Assembly: GCA_001899145.1 (NCBI GenBank)
Contig: MKVF01000021.1
Span: 124,001-188,000 of the forward strand
Source of the DNA: Flavobacteriia bacterium 40-80
Lineage (GTDB): Bacteria; Bacteroidota; Bacteroidia; Flavobacteriales_D; Crocinitomicaceae
Direction: 5' to 3'
DNA: 64,000 nucleotides
Numbering within the stretch: position 1 is the first letter of the stretch; each line of letters starts with the position of its first letter. The notes under the pieces were generated by a model. That model saw only the letters and a program-made list of their open reading frames with translations. It was not told the origin of the DNA and did not search any database. Both the position numbers and the translations under genes were made by a program. Positions 16,794 to 26,343 of this stretch are shown here, in pieces.

Positions 16794-18542
16794 ATGTACA
16801 GATCACATAATTGCGGAGAATTACGCATTTCAGATATTAATAAAGAAGTTACTTTGGCCGGATGGGTTCAAAAGTCCAGAGATTTAGGCGGAATGACCTT
16901 TGTGGATCTAAGAGACCGCTACGGAATTACACAATTGGCTTTTAATCTGGAAGTAAATGAAGAGCTTTGCCTGAAAGCCAGAAAATTAGGGCGTGAGTTT
17001 GTTGTTCAGGCTAAAGGAAAAGTGATCGAACGTTCCAGCAAAAATAAAAATATCCCGACAGGAGAGATTGAGATAGAGGTGACGGAGCTGACGGTTTTAA
17101 ATGCCGCTAAAACACCTCCGTTTACAATTGAAGATGAAACAGATGGTGGAGATGAGCTGAGAATGCAATACCGTTATCTGGATATCCGCCGTAATCCAGT
17201 GATTGAAAAATTGAAATTAAGAAATCGTGTCGCATTAGAAACGCGCAAATACCTGGATACAAACAATTTCATGGACGTTGAAACGCCGTTCCTGATTAAA
17301 TCTACTCCTGAAGGAGCAAGAGATTTTGTAGTGCCGTCCAGAATGAATGAAGGGCAGTTCTACGCGCTCCCTCAATCACCGCAAACGTTCAAGCAATTGC
17401 TGATGGTTTCAGGAATAGACCGTTATTACCAGATCACAAAATGTTTCCGGGATGAAGATTTGCGGGCAGACCGCCAACCGGAATTTACACAAATTGACTG
17501 CGAAATGTCTTTTGTGGAACAAGAAGACATCTTAAACACATTTGAGGGGCTTATCAAACATTTGTTCCGAACAATAAAAGGGATTGACTTTGAAGGAGAT
17601 TTTCCCCGCATGACATACGCCGAAGCAATGGAAAAATACGGTTCTGACAAGCCGGATATCCGTTTCGGAATGGAATTTACAGAACTTTCGGATATCGCAA
17701 AAGGAAAAGGATTTCCTGTATTTGACAACGCGGAAACTGTAATCGCCATCAACGCGAAAGGCTGTTCGGAATACACAAGAAAACAGCTGGATGCGCTGAC
17801 GGAATTTGTAAAACGTCCGCAGATAGGTGCAACGGGATTGATTTATGCAAAATTCAATACCGACGGAACTGTAAAATCTTCCGTGGATAAATTCTTTACA
17901 GAAGAAGATTTAAAACAATGGGGATCAAAGACTGCTGCTGAAGCAGGAGATTTATTGCTGGTGCTTTGTGGAAATACAGATAAAGTTCGTAAGCAGATGA
18001 ACGAGCTGCGCCTGCATCTGGGGACAGAATTAGGTTTGAGAAAACCGGATGATTTTAAGCCATTGTGGGTGTTGGATTTCCCATTGCTGGAATGGGACGA
18101 GGAATCTGGCCGTTATCACGCAATGCACCATCCGTTTACTTCTCCGAAAAAAGAAGACATTCATTTGATAGCAACCGATCCGGGAAAAATCCGTGCAAAT
18201 GCTTATGACCTGGCAATGAATGGTGTAGAATTGGGTGGAGGATCCATCCGTATTCACGACAGAGAATTACAGGCGAAAATGTTTGAATTGCTGGGCTTCA
18301 CGAAAGAAGAAGCGATTTCGCAATTTGGATTCCTGATGAATGCGTTTGAATATGGCGCACCGCCACACGGAGGACTGGCTTTCGGCTTAGACCGTCTGGT
18401 GGCTACGATGGGTGGTTCTGACTCTATCAGAGACTACATTGCTTTCCCGAAAAATAATTCAGGCCGTGACGTGATGATTGATGCACCGGCACCACTGGCG
18501 GAAGCTCAATTGAAAGAATTGAATATTAATGTTTTGAAATAA
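16794..18542 (+). CDS. aspS: Aspartyl-tRNA synthetase
   Basis: This 582-residue class IIb synthetase charges tRNA-Asp with aspartate. It shows the N-terminal OB-fold anticodon-binding domain ([21 protein letters not shown], about residues 20-40), class II motif 2 ([18 protein letters not shown]), the bacterial insertion domain in the middle and motif 3 ([16 protein letters not shown]) near the C-terminus. The start [10 protein letters not shown] matches the family N-terminus. The metB-like gene follows after 7 bases and is probably co-transcribed. Confidence 0.97.
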   Translation: MYRSHNCGELRISDINKEVTLAGWVQKSRDLGGMTFVDLRDRYGITQLAFNLEVNEELCLKARKLGREFVVQAKGKVIERSSKNKNIPTGEIEIEVTELTVLNAAKTPPFTIEDETDGGDELRMQYRYLDIRRNPVIEKLKLRNRVALETRKYLDTNNFMDVETPFLIKSTPEGARDFVVPSRMNEGQFYALPQSPQTFKQLLMVSGIDRYYQITKCFRDEDLRADRQPEFTQIDCEMSFVEQEDILNTFEGLIKHLFRTIKGIDFEGDFPRMTYAEAMEKYGSDKPDIRFGMEFTELSDIAKGKGFPVFDNAETVIAINAKGCSEYTRKQLDALTEFVKRPQIGATGLIYAKFNTDGTVKSSVDKFFTEEDLKQWGSKTAAEAGDLLLVLCGNTDKVRKQMNELRLHLGTELGLRKPDDFKPLWVLDFPLLEWDEESGRYHAMHHPFTSPKKEDIHLIATDPGKIRANAYDLAMNGVELGGGSIRIHDRELQAKMFELLGFTKEEAISQFGFLMNAFEYGAPPHGGLAFGLDRLVATMGGSDSIRDYIAFPKNNSGRDVMIDAPAPLAEAQLKELNINVLK

Positions 18543-18549
18543 TTTATAC

Positions 18550-19707
18550 ATGGAAGACTTTTCGACAAAAGGATTTGGGACGAGAGCAATCCACGCAGGA
18601 GTGGAGCCGGATCCTTCTACGGGAGCAATTATGACTCCGATTTACCAGACATCAACGTATGTTCAGGAATCTCCGGGAGTAAATAAAGGATATGGTTATG
18701 CTCGTGGTAAAAACCCGACCAGAGAAGCGTTGCAGGCAAATCTGGCTGCTTTGGAAAACGGGAAATACTGTGTGTGCTTCAGTAGTGGAGTGGCAGCAAC
18801 AGATGCTGTGCTAAAATTGTTAAGTCCGGGTGATGAGGTGATTACAGGAGATGATTTGTACGGTGGAACTTACCGTTTATTCGTTAATTTATATGAGAAA
18901 TTCGGAATCAAATTTCACTTTGTCGATTTGACGAATGCAGATAATGTAACTGCTTATATCAACGCAAATACAAAACTGATCTGGGCAGAAACGCCGACCA
19001 ATCCGACGATGAAGATCATCGATATTGAAGCTTTGGCTAAAACGGCGAAACAGTACAATATTATCATGGTAGCAGACAATACGTTTGCTTCTCCTTACCT
19101 GCAAAATCCGCTGAACTTAGGAGCAGACATTGTAATGCATTCCGTAACAAAATATTTGGGAGGACATTCAGACGTTGTAATGGGAACCTTGATTACCAAC
19201 GATGAGAAATTGCACCAGCAATTATATTTCATTCTTAATTCTTCCGGTGCAAATCCCGGACCGATGGATTCATTTCTGGTTTTAAGAGGGATTAAAACAT
19301 TGCATTTGAGAATGGAAAGACATTGTCAGAACGGAAGAAAAATTGCAGAATATCTGAAAAATCACCCGAAAATTGAAAAAGTGTACTGGCCGGGCTTCCC
19401 GGAGCATCCGAATCATGAAATCGCTAAAAAGCAGATGCGTGATTTCGGAGGAATGATTTCGATTGTACTGAAGGACAAATCCGTTGAGAATACATTCCGA
19501 GTTGCCTCTTCCTTTAAGGTGTTTTCGCTGGCGGAATCATTGGGTGGTGTTGAATCGCTGATCAATCACCCGGCAACGATGACGCACGCGTCTATTCCGA
19601 AAGCAGAGCGAGAAAAATCCGGTGTTGTGGATAATCTGTTACGTTTAAGTGTTGGTGTGGAAGACGTGGAGGATCTGATTGCAGATTTAGAGCAGGCGTT
19701 AGCTTAG
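18550..19707 (+). CDS. Cystathionine gamma-synthase / gamma-lyase family PLP enzyme
   Basis: The 385-residue protein belongs to the Cys/Met-metabolism PLP enzymes, which interconvert homocysteine, cystathionine and cysteine. It has TRAIHAGVEPDPSTGAIMTPIYQTST at the N-terminus, GYGYARGKNPTREALQ with the phosphate-binding Tyr/Arg, SSGVAA, the PLP-aspartate motif VADNTFASPYLQNP and the Schiff-base lysine in HSVTKYLGGHSDV, and the SLGGVESL end motif. Synthase (MetB) and lyase (MctB/MetC) cannot be separated by eye. It lies 7 bases after aspS and ends at a shared terminator. Confidence 0.9.
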   Translation: MEDFSTKGFGTRAIHAGVEPDPSTGAIMTPIYQTSTYVQESPGVNKGYGYARGKNPTREALQANLAALENGKYCVCFSSGVAATDAVLKLLSPGDEVITGDDLYGGTYRLFVNLYEKFGIKFHFVDLTNADNVTAYINANTKLIWAETPTNPTMKIIDIEALAKTAKQYNIIMVADNTFASPYLQNPLNLGADIVMHSVTKYLGGHSDVVMGTLITNDEKLHQQLYFILNSSGANPGPMDSFLVLRGIKTLHLRMERHCQNGRKIAEYLKNHPKIEKVYWPGFPEHPNHEIAKKQMRDFGGMISIVLKDKSVENTFRVASSFKVFSLAESLGGVESLINHPATMTHASIPKAEREKSGVVDNLLRLSVGVEDVEDLIADLEQALA

Positions 19708-19765
19708 GAAATGGAATATTAAATGTTTGATGCTGAATGTAGAATTATGGGATTTTACAGATAAT

Positions 19766-19800
19766 TAAAAAGGGAGATTTTTAAAATCTCCCTTTTTTTA
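19766..19800. terminator. Bidirectional terminator between convergent genes
   Basis: AAAGGGAGATTTT and its reverse complement AAAATCTCCCTTT flank a minimal centre, with an A run on one side and a T run on the other. It can end both the metB-like gene and, read leftwards, the thymidine kinase gene, whose stop codon is at 19801. Confidence 0.85.
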
Positions 19801-20376
19801 TCAGATATTTTCCTGATTGTGACACCACCTGCAAAGCGGTTTGTATTTTTCATTGGCACCGACTAAAACCTGTTCTTTTTCTTTTACCGTACGATGAGAG
19901 ATATACGCCAGATCTCCGCAGTTTACACAAATCGCATGAACTTTTGTAACATATTCAGCGATCGCCAGAAGATGCGGTACAGGTCCGAAGGGATTGCCCT
20001 GAAAATCCATATCCAGTCCGGCGCAGATCACACGGGCACCTTTATCAGCAAGTTGTTTTACTACGTCAATGATTCCGTTATCAAAAAATTGTACTTCATC
20101 AAAAGCGATCACCCTTTCGCCGTTCCAGTGCTTAAAGACATCACTTGCTCTTTCAATCAGAATTCCGTCCAATGTAGAACCTTTGTGACTTTTCACAGCA
20201 GTTCCCGCATAACGGCTGTCTGTCTGTGGCTTAAACAGCAAAAACTTCTGATTCGCAAATTCTGTACGTTTCAGACGGCGGATTAATTCCTCTGTTTTTC
20301 CGGAAAACATCGATCCGCAGATAACCTCTATCCAGCCATGCGTCCTTGTCTCTAATGGAAATTGCTCTAAAAACAT
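19801..20376 (-). CDS. tdk: Thymidine kinase (type II)
   Basis: The 191-residue enzyme phosphorylates thymidine in nucleotide salvage. It has the P-loop (VICGSMFSGKTEELIRRLKR), the DEVQFF Walker B-like motif with the catalytic Glu, the GLDMDFQGNPFG lasso region and four zinc-ligand cysteines (CVNCG and CRWCH). The length and order match bacterial TdK. It is a single gene, convergent with the metB-like gene. Confidence 0.95.
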   Translation of the reverse strand: MFLEQFPLETRTHGWIEVICGSMFSGKTEELIRRLKRTEFANQKFLLFKPQTDSRYAGTAVKSHKGSTLDGILIERASDVFKHWNGERVIAFDEVQFFDNGIIDVVKQLADKGARVICAGLDMDFQGNPFGPVPHLLAIAEYVTKVHAICVNCGDLAYISHRTVKEKEQVLVGANEKYKPLCRWCHNQENI

Positions 20377-20536
20377 ATTACTTTCGGGTTTTCAACAATT
20401 AAACCGTGAGAATTTATCTTTTACGATACTTATTCTTATTCAAATACAGCTTAATTTAGTCACGAATATACTTTTTAAGGTTCTTTTGAAGCTTGAAAAG
20501 TTAGAAAAATACGATTTTTGTTAATAAGTTGAAGAT

Positions 20537-21502
20537 ATGGCGGCGTTTAAAAAGAAAGAAGATTTACTGAATACGATCAGTCAGGCATTTGAAGCGATTA
20601 ATCTTGGCAATTTTGATTTGAAACAAATGGACGAGCTGGTTTCAGATACCAGGGAATTGTACGAACGTATGTTAATTATCCGTCATAAAGCATATGAACT
20701 GAAAGCGGAAAAAGCGCCGGTTGTATTTGAAAATGATATTGATACAGCTGTAAAACAGCCTGTAGAACCCGTAAATTCGCTTACTGAAGAAGAAGTGATT
20801 TTTACTGACACAGCTGTTGCTGTGGAAGAACCCGAAAGTGCAATCCCTGACATTTCCCCGGAAGTAGAAATAAGTGAGACACAGCTTCAGGAGCCGGATA
20901 CATTTTCAGTAGATGAAAAAGAAGAAGGTTTTGCGTTTGATCTGTTTTCAGAGGATGAGCCGGTGAAAGAACAGCCGGTTGATCTTCCTGCGGATACTTT
21001 GGAAGAGGAAGCTCAGGAAATTCCGGAACAGGCAGTATCGATGCCGGAGCAGCTGGAAGAAGACGAGGTTGAATTACCAAAAGCAATAGGAGATATTATC
21101 CAGGAGCATGCTGCTGATTTTACCGTAGAGAGCATTATCGAGGAGGAAATAGAAGAAACGGAATCTACTGAAGTGGAAATGCCGGCTGTCTCTTCCGCTA
21201 TAGATTCAGCATTTTTTGCGAATTACAAACCGATCGCAGATAATCCTTCCGCTAAAATGCTGGCGCCGAAAATAGAAAGCTTATCATCTGCTTTTGGACT
21301 GAATGAAAAGCTGATGTTCATCCGTGAATTATTCAACGGCTCCAGCGAAGCGTTTAACCAGGCCGTTTCTGTGGTAGATGAACTGCATTCATTTGAAGAG
21401 GCAAAGCTGGTTCTGAACGATATAGCACTGTCAAATGACTGGAACCTGGAACAGCAGGCGACACTGGATTTTGTCAATAAGATCGAAAGAAGATTTTTCT
21501 GA
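20537..21502 (+). CDS. Acidic linker protein of unknown function
   Basis: The 321-residue protein has three parts: a helical N-terminus (MAAFKKKEDLLNTISQAFEA to HKAYELKAEK, residues 1-60), a long Glu/Pro-rich, probably disordered linker (about 65-220), and a folded C-terminal domain of about 95 residues (FFANYKPIADNPSAKMLAPK to IERRFF, with SAFGLNEKLMFIRELF). No enzymatic motif is visible and I do not recognise a family. The stop overlaps the next start by one base (TGATG), so it is coupled to the M28 peptidase gene. Confidence 0.7.
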   Translation: MAAFKKKEDLLNTISQAFEAINLGNFDLKQMDELVSDTRELYERMLIIRHKAYELKAEKAPVVFENDIDTAVKQPVEPVNSLTEEEVIFTDTAVAVEEPESAIPDISPEVEISETQLQEPDTFSVDEKEEGFAFDLFSEDEPVKEQPVDLPADTLEEEAQEIPEQAVSMPEQLEEDEVELPKAIGDIIQEHAADFTVESIIEEEIEETESTEVEMPAVSSAIDSAFFANYKPIADNPSAKMLAPKIESLSSAFGLNEKLMFIRELFNGSSEAFNQAVSVVDELHSFEEAKLVLNDIALSNDWNLEQQATLDFVNKIERRFF

Positions 21503-22761
21503 TGAAATTACTGCTCCTGTTACTATTTACCGGTTTTAATTTTCTTCTTTTTGCTCAAAAAGAAGAAGGGCAGCAGTGGTGCAAAGCGCTTTCGGACCGT
21601 TCGTTTTTCGGGAGAGGATATGTGAAAGGAGGTGACTCGCTTGCAGCAGCATATATTGCCGGCGAATTTAAACGATTAGGTGTTCAGCCCTTAGGAAAAA
21701 GTTATTTTCAGTCGTTTGATTTTCGCGTCAATACATTTCCGACAGATATACAGCTGATTATTAACGGAAAGGAGTTGGAATTAGGAAAAGAATACATTCC
21801 TAATGAAGAAAGCGGTGCATTTATTGGCGACTGGAAATTTAGAATTATAACTGTTTCCGAATTGATGCATCCTGAAAAACTGGTGACGACACGGGATTCG
21901 CTGATGAAAAAGACATATAGCGGAATTGTAATTAATGCTTGCGGCCTGAAAGGCGATACATTGGATATGGCGAATGCCTTATCTGCCTTTTTTATCCAAC
22001 ACGGAAATATACTGAAAATAGTAGATAAAAAAGAGAGTTTCAGTGTTGCGGGAGCCCAGTACCCCTATGCATTTTTTGTGGTTCAAAAGGAGGCGCTTCC
22101 TGAAAATATTACCAGCATTAAATCAATTATTAAACCCGTTTTAAAGCAGCATAAAACCCAAAACGTAATCGGGTTTATTCCGGCAGCTAAGAAAAATGCG
22201 CCTTATTTGTTCTTTACAGCACATTATGATCATCTTGGCGGTATCGGTAACCAGGTATTTTTTCCGGGAGCAAGCGACAATGCCAGTGGCGTTGCCATGT
22301 TGCTGAGCATGGCTGATTACTACAAAAAAAATCCTTCGGATTATAATATGGTTTTTATCGCTTTCGCAGGAGAAGAAGCCGGCTTGCTCGGTTCAAAATA
22401 TTATGTGGAACATCCGGTTATCCCTTTATCAAAAATAAAATTCCTTATAAATCTTGACCTGATGGGAAATGGAGAAGACGGGATAACAGTGGTTAACGGC
22501 AGTGTTTTCAAAAAAGAATTTGAGCTGCTGCAATCAATAAATAATGAAAAGAACTACCTTCCTGTCATAAAATCCAGAGGAAAAGCGGCTAATTCAGATC
22601 ATTATTTCTTTACGGAAAAAGGAGTTCCGTCATTCTTTATCTATACAATGGGGAAAAATCTGAATTATCACGATGTATTTGATGTTTATGAAGATCTTAG
22701 CTTCGCTAAATTCAATGAAATTGTCTGGCTACTGATTGATTTTGTAGAGAAAATAGAATAA
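21502..22761 (+). CDS. Secreted M28-family metallopeptidase
   Basis: The 419-residue protein carries a signal peptide (MKLLLLLLFTGFNFLLFA) and the M28 di-zinc aminopeptidase motifs: FTAHYDHLGG, GASDNASGVAMLL, the catalytic AFAGEEAGLLG pair of glutamates, NLDLMGNG and SDHYFFTEKG. It should cleave N-terminal residues from peptides in the periplasm or outside the cell. The region before residue 200 is a protease-associated/N-terminal extension. It is followed by a 14-bp minisatellite. Confidence 0.9.
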   Translation: MKLLLLLLFTGFNFLLFAQKEEGQQWCKALSDRSFFGRGYVKGGDSLAAAYIAGEFKRLGVQPLGKSYFQSFDFRVNTFPTDIQLIINGKELELGKEYIPNEESGAFIGDWKFRIITVSELMHPEKLVTTRDSLMKKTYSGIVINACGLKGDTLDMANALSAFFIQHGNILKIVDKKESFSVAGAQYPYAFFVVQKEALPENITSIKSIIKPVLKQHKTQNVIGFIPAAKKNAPYLFFTAHYDHLGGIGNQVFFPGASDNASGVAMLLSMADYYKKNPSDYNMVFIAFAGEEAGLLGSKYYVEHPVIPLSKIKFLINLDLMGNGEDGITVVNGSVFKKEFELLQSINNEKNYLPVIKSRGKAANSDHYFFTEKGVPSFFIYTMGKNLNYHDVFDVYEDLSFAKFNEIVWLLIDFVEKIE

Positions 22762-22762
22762 A

Positions 22763-22856
22763 GATATTAGACAGAAGATATTAGACAGAAGATATTAGAC
22801 AGAAGATATTAGACAGAAGATATTAGACAGAAGATATTAGACAGAAGATATTAGAC
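22763..22856. repeat. 14-bp minisatellite, 6.7 copies
   Basis: GATATTAGACAGAA is repeated at 22763, 22777, 22791, 22805, 22819, 22833 and 22847 without a single mismatch; the last copy is 10 bases. It starts two bases after the peptidase stop codon, lies between convergent genes and shows no spacers, so it is not CRISPR. Confidence 0.97.
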
Positions 22857-22876
22857 TTTTTGTATAGACTAAGCAC

Positions 22877-24865
22877 TTATTTTTTATTTCTGCGTTTTTC
22901 TGCGAGCCATTTCGGCATGGGGCGTTCCTGATTTTGTTGCGCGTGCTTTTTTTTCTGTGAAGAAATTTTTTGTGAATGTCCATTTTCGTTTTTAGGAGCA
23001 TGGGGCCGCGTTGGTTTCGATCGAAGACCTTCATTTTCTCCTAACAGCTTTTCGATCAGGTCAGGACGGTTGGCGCGTTTCAGGCGCTGGCGGATCCAGT
23101 CGTGGTTTTCACGTTTGTACCAGAAGAAGAAACGGTTCTGATTCAGCTTATCTTCTTTGGATTTTACTGTATTAATAGGTTTCAGTGTATAAGGATGAAC
23201 ACCGGAATAGTAAATGACTTCCGCTACAGTCATAGGAGTAGGCGTGAAATCCTGAACTTGTTCCAGCTCAAAACCCATATCTTTGGTTTCTGCTGCCAGA
23301 TTCGCCATATCTTCTTCCTCACAGCCCGGATGGGAAGAAATGAAATAGGGGATCAATTGCTGATTTAGTCCGTGTTTGTCACAGGCCTTGTCGTATTTCT
23401 CCTTGAACTTGTGGAAATACTTGAATGAAGGCTTCCGCATGACCCGTAATGTTGCGTCGGACGTATGTTCCGGTGCTACTTTCAAACGTCCGGAAACGTG
23501 ACGTGTGATTACCTGTTCAATATATTCATCATGATTGCCATCTTCGTTATTTTTGTTGAAGTCGTCAACCAGTAAATCGTAGCGGATCCCCGAGCCGATA
23601 AAGGCTTTTTTTACTTTAGGATGCTCATCTACTTTTCGGTAAAGCTGTGTCAGCGGTTTGTGTGAGGTATCCAGGTTGGAGCAGATCACCGGATGTATAC
23701 AGCTGGGAGAAGAACATTTTGCACAGATAGCCTCATCTTTTCCCCGCATCTTATACATATTTGCCGAAGGCCCGCCTAAATCGGAGATGTAGCCTTTAAA
23801 CTCCGGATGATTAACTACCTGTTCCACTTCATCCATTACCGAACGTTCGCTGCGTGAAGCGATAAATTTTCCCTGATGCGCTGAAATCGTGCAGAAGCTG
23901 CAGCCGCCAAAGCAGCCGCGGTGCATATTGATGGAAAATTTGATCATCTCGTATGCTGGAATCGTTCCGCGTTTTTTGTATTTCGGGTGAGGAAGGCGTG
24001 TATAAGGTAAATCGAACGAACGGTCAATCTCCTCTTCTTCCATCGTTTTATAAGGTGGATTGATCACCAGCCGTTTGTTGCCGACTTCCTGTACAATCCG
24101 GTTGGCGTTCCATTTATTGGATTCCACTTCAACGATTTTGAAGTTGGCGGCATATTTGATCTTATCCTGCAGGCAGACTTCATGTGAAGCCAGCTCTACC
24201 GTATTCCAGTTTTTATTTCTTGGCAGCTCTTCTTCAATATCCTGAAGGAAAGCTACTTGTTTCAACGTGCGGAGATTGGAGAAAGAAACGCCTTTTTTCA
24301 GTAGTTTCAGTATTTCCCGCAGCGGTTGTTCTCCCATTCCATAGACCAGCAAATCCGCGCCTGAATCAACAAGTATGGAAGGCATTAATTCATCTTTCCA
24401 GTAATCATAGTGCGTTACCCGTCGCAGAGAAGCCTCAATTCCTCCAAGAAGGACAGGAACATCAGGAAAAAGATTTTTCAGGATTTTAGCATAGACAGCA
24501 GAAGCGTAATCGGGGCGGAAACCCGCTCCTCCTCCTGGAGTATATGCGTCTGTGGAACGTAAACGTTTGTTTGCAGTATAATGATTCACCATCGAATCCA
24601 TGCATCCGGCGGTAACACCGAAAAAATACTTCGGCTTCCCGAATTTTTTAAAGTCCCGCAGGTCGTCTTTCCAGTTAGGCTGGTCAACAATAGCAACACG
24701 GAAGCCTTCGTCCTGAATAATACGGCCGATCACGGAAGTGCCAAAAGAAGGATGATCTACATACGCGTCACCGGAGACGAGTACGACATCTACTTCGTTC
24801 CATCCGTGTTTTTCCAATTCTTTAACGGTGATTGGCAACCAATCGGTGATAGGTCTTTCCTGCAT
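22877..24865 (-). CDS. ygiQ: YgiQ-family radical SAM protein
   Basis: I favour ATG 24865 (MQERPITDWLP) over an in-frame ATG at 24883, because a TATCTTTG -7 element (24880-24873 on the minus strand) lies between them. The roughly 662-residue protein has the N-terminal B12-binding-like domain (VDVVLVSGDAYVDHPSFG), the radical SAM cluster motif CFGGCSFC (CxxxCxxC) about residue 335, and the long C-terminal domain with a Lys/Arg-rich tail. The molecular reaction of YgiQ is not established. It is a single gene. Confidence 0.92.
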   Translation of the reverse strand: MQERPITDWLPITVKELEKHGWNEVDVVLVSGDAYVDHPSFGTSVIGRIIQDEGFRVAIVDQPNWKDDLRDFKKFGKPKYFFGVTAGCMDSMVNHYTANKRLRSTDAYTPGGGAGFRPDYASAVYAKILKNLFPDVPVLLGGIEASLRRVTHYDYWKDELMPSILVDSGADLLVYGMGEQPLREILKLLKKGVSFSNLRTLKQVAFLQDIEEELPRNKNWNTVELASHEVCLQDKIKYAANFKIVEVESNKWNANRIVQEVGNKRLVINPPYKTMEEEEIDRSFDLPYTRLPHPKYKKRGTIPAYEMIKFSINMHRGCFGGCSFCTISAHQGKFIASRSERSVMDEVEQVVNHPEFKGYISDLGGPSANMYKMRGKDEAICAKCSSPSCIHPVICSNLDTSHKPLTQLYRKVDEHPKVKKAFIGSGIRYDLLVDDFNKNNEDGNHDEYIEQVITRHVSGRLKVAPEHTSDATLRVMRKPSFKYFHKFKEKYDKACDKHGLNQQLIPYFISSHPGCEEEDMANLAAETKDMGFELEQVQDFTPTPMTVAEVIYYSGVHPYTLKPINTVKSKEDKLNQNRFFFWYKRENHDWIRQRLKRANRPDLIEKLLGENEGLRSKPTRPHAPKNENGHSQKISSQKKKHAQQNQERPMPKWLAEKRRNKK

Positions 24866-24872
24866 TGGAAAG

Positions 24873-24880
24873 CAAAGATA
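24873..24880 (-). promoter_or_regulatory. -7 promoter element of ygiQ
   Basis: CAAAGATA on the plus strand is TATCTTTG read on the minus strand (TAnnTTTG). It ends only seven bases before the ATG at 24865, which implies a leaderless or nearly leaderless mRNA. Confidence 0.6.
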
Positions 24881-24966
24881 CAACAGTTTTTCCGGTAGTG
24901 AAAAAAATGTTTGAAGCCGTAGCTTATTTTATTTCAATATTCCGGCAGGAATTAGTCACTACCTGC

Positions 24967-25488
24967 TTAAAATTCGACAAACAGTAAAACCATTCCGAGA
25001 ACCAATCCCAGCAGTGCATATACCATTCCTTTTCTAAAAACAGATGTTTTAGGAGCGTACATCCAGAAGCTCGTAATGACATAAACCAGAAGTGAAACAC
25101 CGAAAAATACATTCAGTGCTGATTGCTTATCTTCCGATTTGGCTTTATGAAGAGAAACCATTTTGTCGAGCACATACGGATACTCTTTTAATTTGTAATT
25201 TGCTTCACCCGTTCTGATATTGTAAGCTCCCTGTTTGAAGTACATAACACTGTTCTCTGTCTTTTGAACCTCAAATCGTTTGATCCGGAGTGTCTGATCC
25301 AGCTCTTTTTCAGACATTCCCGCGGGAAGCTTTTCGTTATAAGTAACTTCTTTTTTCAGGAAATCAGTGCCCCGGTACACCAGGACGATACCACTGATAG
25401 CATACACCGCCATAATACCTGCAAGAAAATACCCGAGATACCGGTGGATCAGTCGCATATAGGCTGAAATTTTACTGCTTTTGCTCAT
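24967..25488 (-). CDS. PepSY-associated transmembrane protein
   Basis: The 173-residue protein has one N-terminal hydrophobic segment (YLGYFLAGIMAVYAISGIVLVY), a soluble middle of about 80 residues resembling a short PepSY domain, and two C-terminal hydrophobic segments. The start MRLIHRYLGYFLAG is that of PepSY_TM proteins, which in other bacteria accompany iron or haem reductases. Here no such partner is adjacent. Function unknown. Confidence 0.68.
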   Translation of the reverse strand: MSKSSKISAYMRLIHRYLGYFLAGIMAVYAISGIVLVYRGTDFLKKEVTYNEKLPAGMSEKELDQTLRIKRFEVQKTENSVMYFKQGAYNIRTGEANYKLKEYPYVLDKMVSLHKAKSEDKQSALNVFFGVSLLVYVITSFWMYAPKTSVFRKGMVYALLGLVLGMVLLFVEF

Positions 25489-25699
25489 AAGTTTAAAAAT
25501 AATGTTGCGTCAGAAATGCCTTTGAAGAAGTTGGTATGGGAAGCCAAAGTTAATTGAAATTTCATTTCAGGAAAGATGGAATTTGCGGATTTAAAATAAA
25601 CGTAATACGAACATATATAAGCGCGATCTCAGAAAATCGCTTTCAACTATTTTTCGGCATAAACGTTTCTTTAATAGTAAAACTATAAGATTGTTTATA

Positions 25700-26122
25700 A
25701 TGAGATATTTAAAGATTTCTGCTTGTTTTTTGGTAATGAGTATTTTTATCTCCTGTGATCCCGGAATAAGATTTCAGAAAATTATTGAAAACCAGTCGGA
25801 TTATGATGTGAAAGTGTATATCTACCGTGATACCAGCCAGTATTACGAAGTGTCCTATCTGGCAGATTCGTTTCTGATCGGGAATCATTCGGAAATGGTG
25901 CTGGCAGAAAGAGTAGGGCTCGGCCAATATTATAAATTTTCTGATTGTCAGCTATATGTTGATTCTCTGAAAATAATGGTACTGGATAATGACTCAATCA
26001 TCGTGAATGTGGATATTAATAAGCCCGTCAGCTGGCATTTCAGACGAACAAAAGCAATGTCAAACGGTGGCGGAGAGTGTGAGTGCAGGCTGATGTTGTC
26101 GAATATCCATTTTCAGCAGTAA
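25700..26122 (+). CDS. Lipoprotein of unknown function
   Basis: I choose the ATG at 25700; a TTG at 25691 is three codons earlier. The roughly 140-residue product has a lipoprotein signal peptide ending in IFISC, so the mature N-terminal Cys should be lipidated. The mature part is beta-rich with many aromatic residues and ends GGGECECRLMLSNIHFQQ. I know no family for it. It precedes the tRNA gene. Confidence 0.6.
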   Translation: MRYLKISACFLVMSIFISCDPGIRFQKIIENQSDYDVKVYIYRDTSQYYEVSYLADSFLIGNHSEMVLAERVGLGQYYKFSDCQLYVDSLKIMVLDNDSIIVNVDINKPVSWHFRRTKAMSNGGGECECRLMLSNIHFQQ

Positions 26123-26185
26123 TTCTTCCAAGAAATCTCCGACTTAAAAAAATACAGAAAATTTTCTGGTTTCGAAAAAAGTTAT

Positions 26186-26193
26186 TTTATTTG
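26186..26193 (+). promoter_or_regulatory. Possible -7 element of the tRNA gene
   Basis: TTTATTTG deviates from TAnnTTTG at one base and lies 20 bases before the tRNA. Weak match. Confidence 0.35.
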
Positions 26194-26212
26194 CACTCTC
26201 AAAATGCTGAAT

Positions 26213-26286
26213 GCCTCTTTAGCTCAGCTGGCTAGAGCAGCTGATTTGTAATCAGCAGGTCGTTGGTTCGAGTCCGACAAGAGGCT
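26213..26286 (+). tRNA. tRNA-Thr (anticodon TGT)
   Basis: The acceptor stem GCCTCTT pairs with AAGAGGC and the discriminator base is T. The D stem is GCTC/GAGC, the anticodon stem is GCTGA/TCAGC with the loop TTTGTAA (anticodon TGT, reading ACA), and the T arm is GTTGG-TTCGAGT-CCGAC. CCA is not encoded. A terminator follows at 26297. Confidence 0.96.
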
Positions 26287-26296
26287 CATAAAACAA

Positions 26297-26328
26297 AAAA
26301 AGACAATCATTGCGATTGTCTTTTTTTG
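26297..26328 (+). terminator. Terminator of the tRNA gene
   Basis: AAAAAGACAATC pairs with GATTGTCTTTTT across a 5-base loop. It may also serve the convergent gene at 26344-26817. Confidence 0.85.
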
Positions 26329-26343
26329 TTTAGCTGGTTTTGG

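Noticed and set aside
22763-22856. CRISPR array
   Set aside because: The 14-bp units are directly adjacent with no spacers and no cas genes are near.
25691-25699. TTG start of the lipoprotein
   Set aside because: The ATG three codons later (25700) gives an equally good lipoprotein signal.
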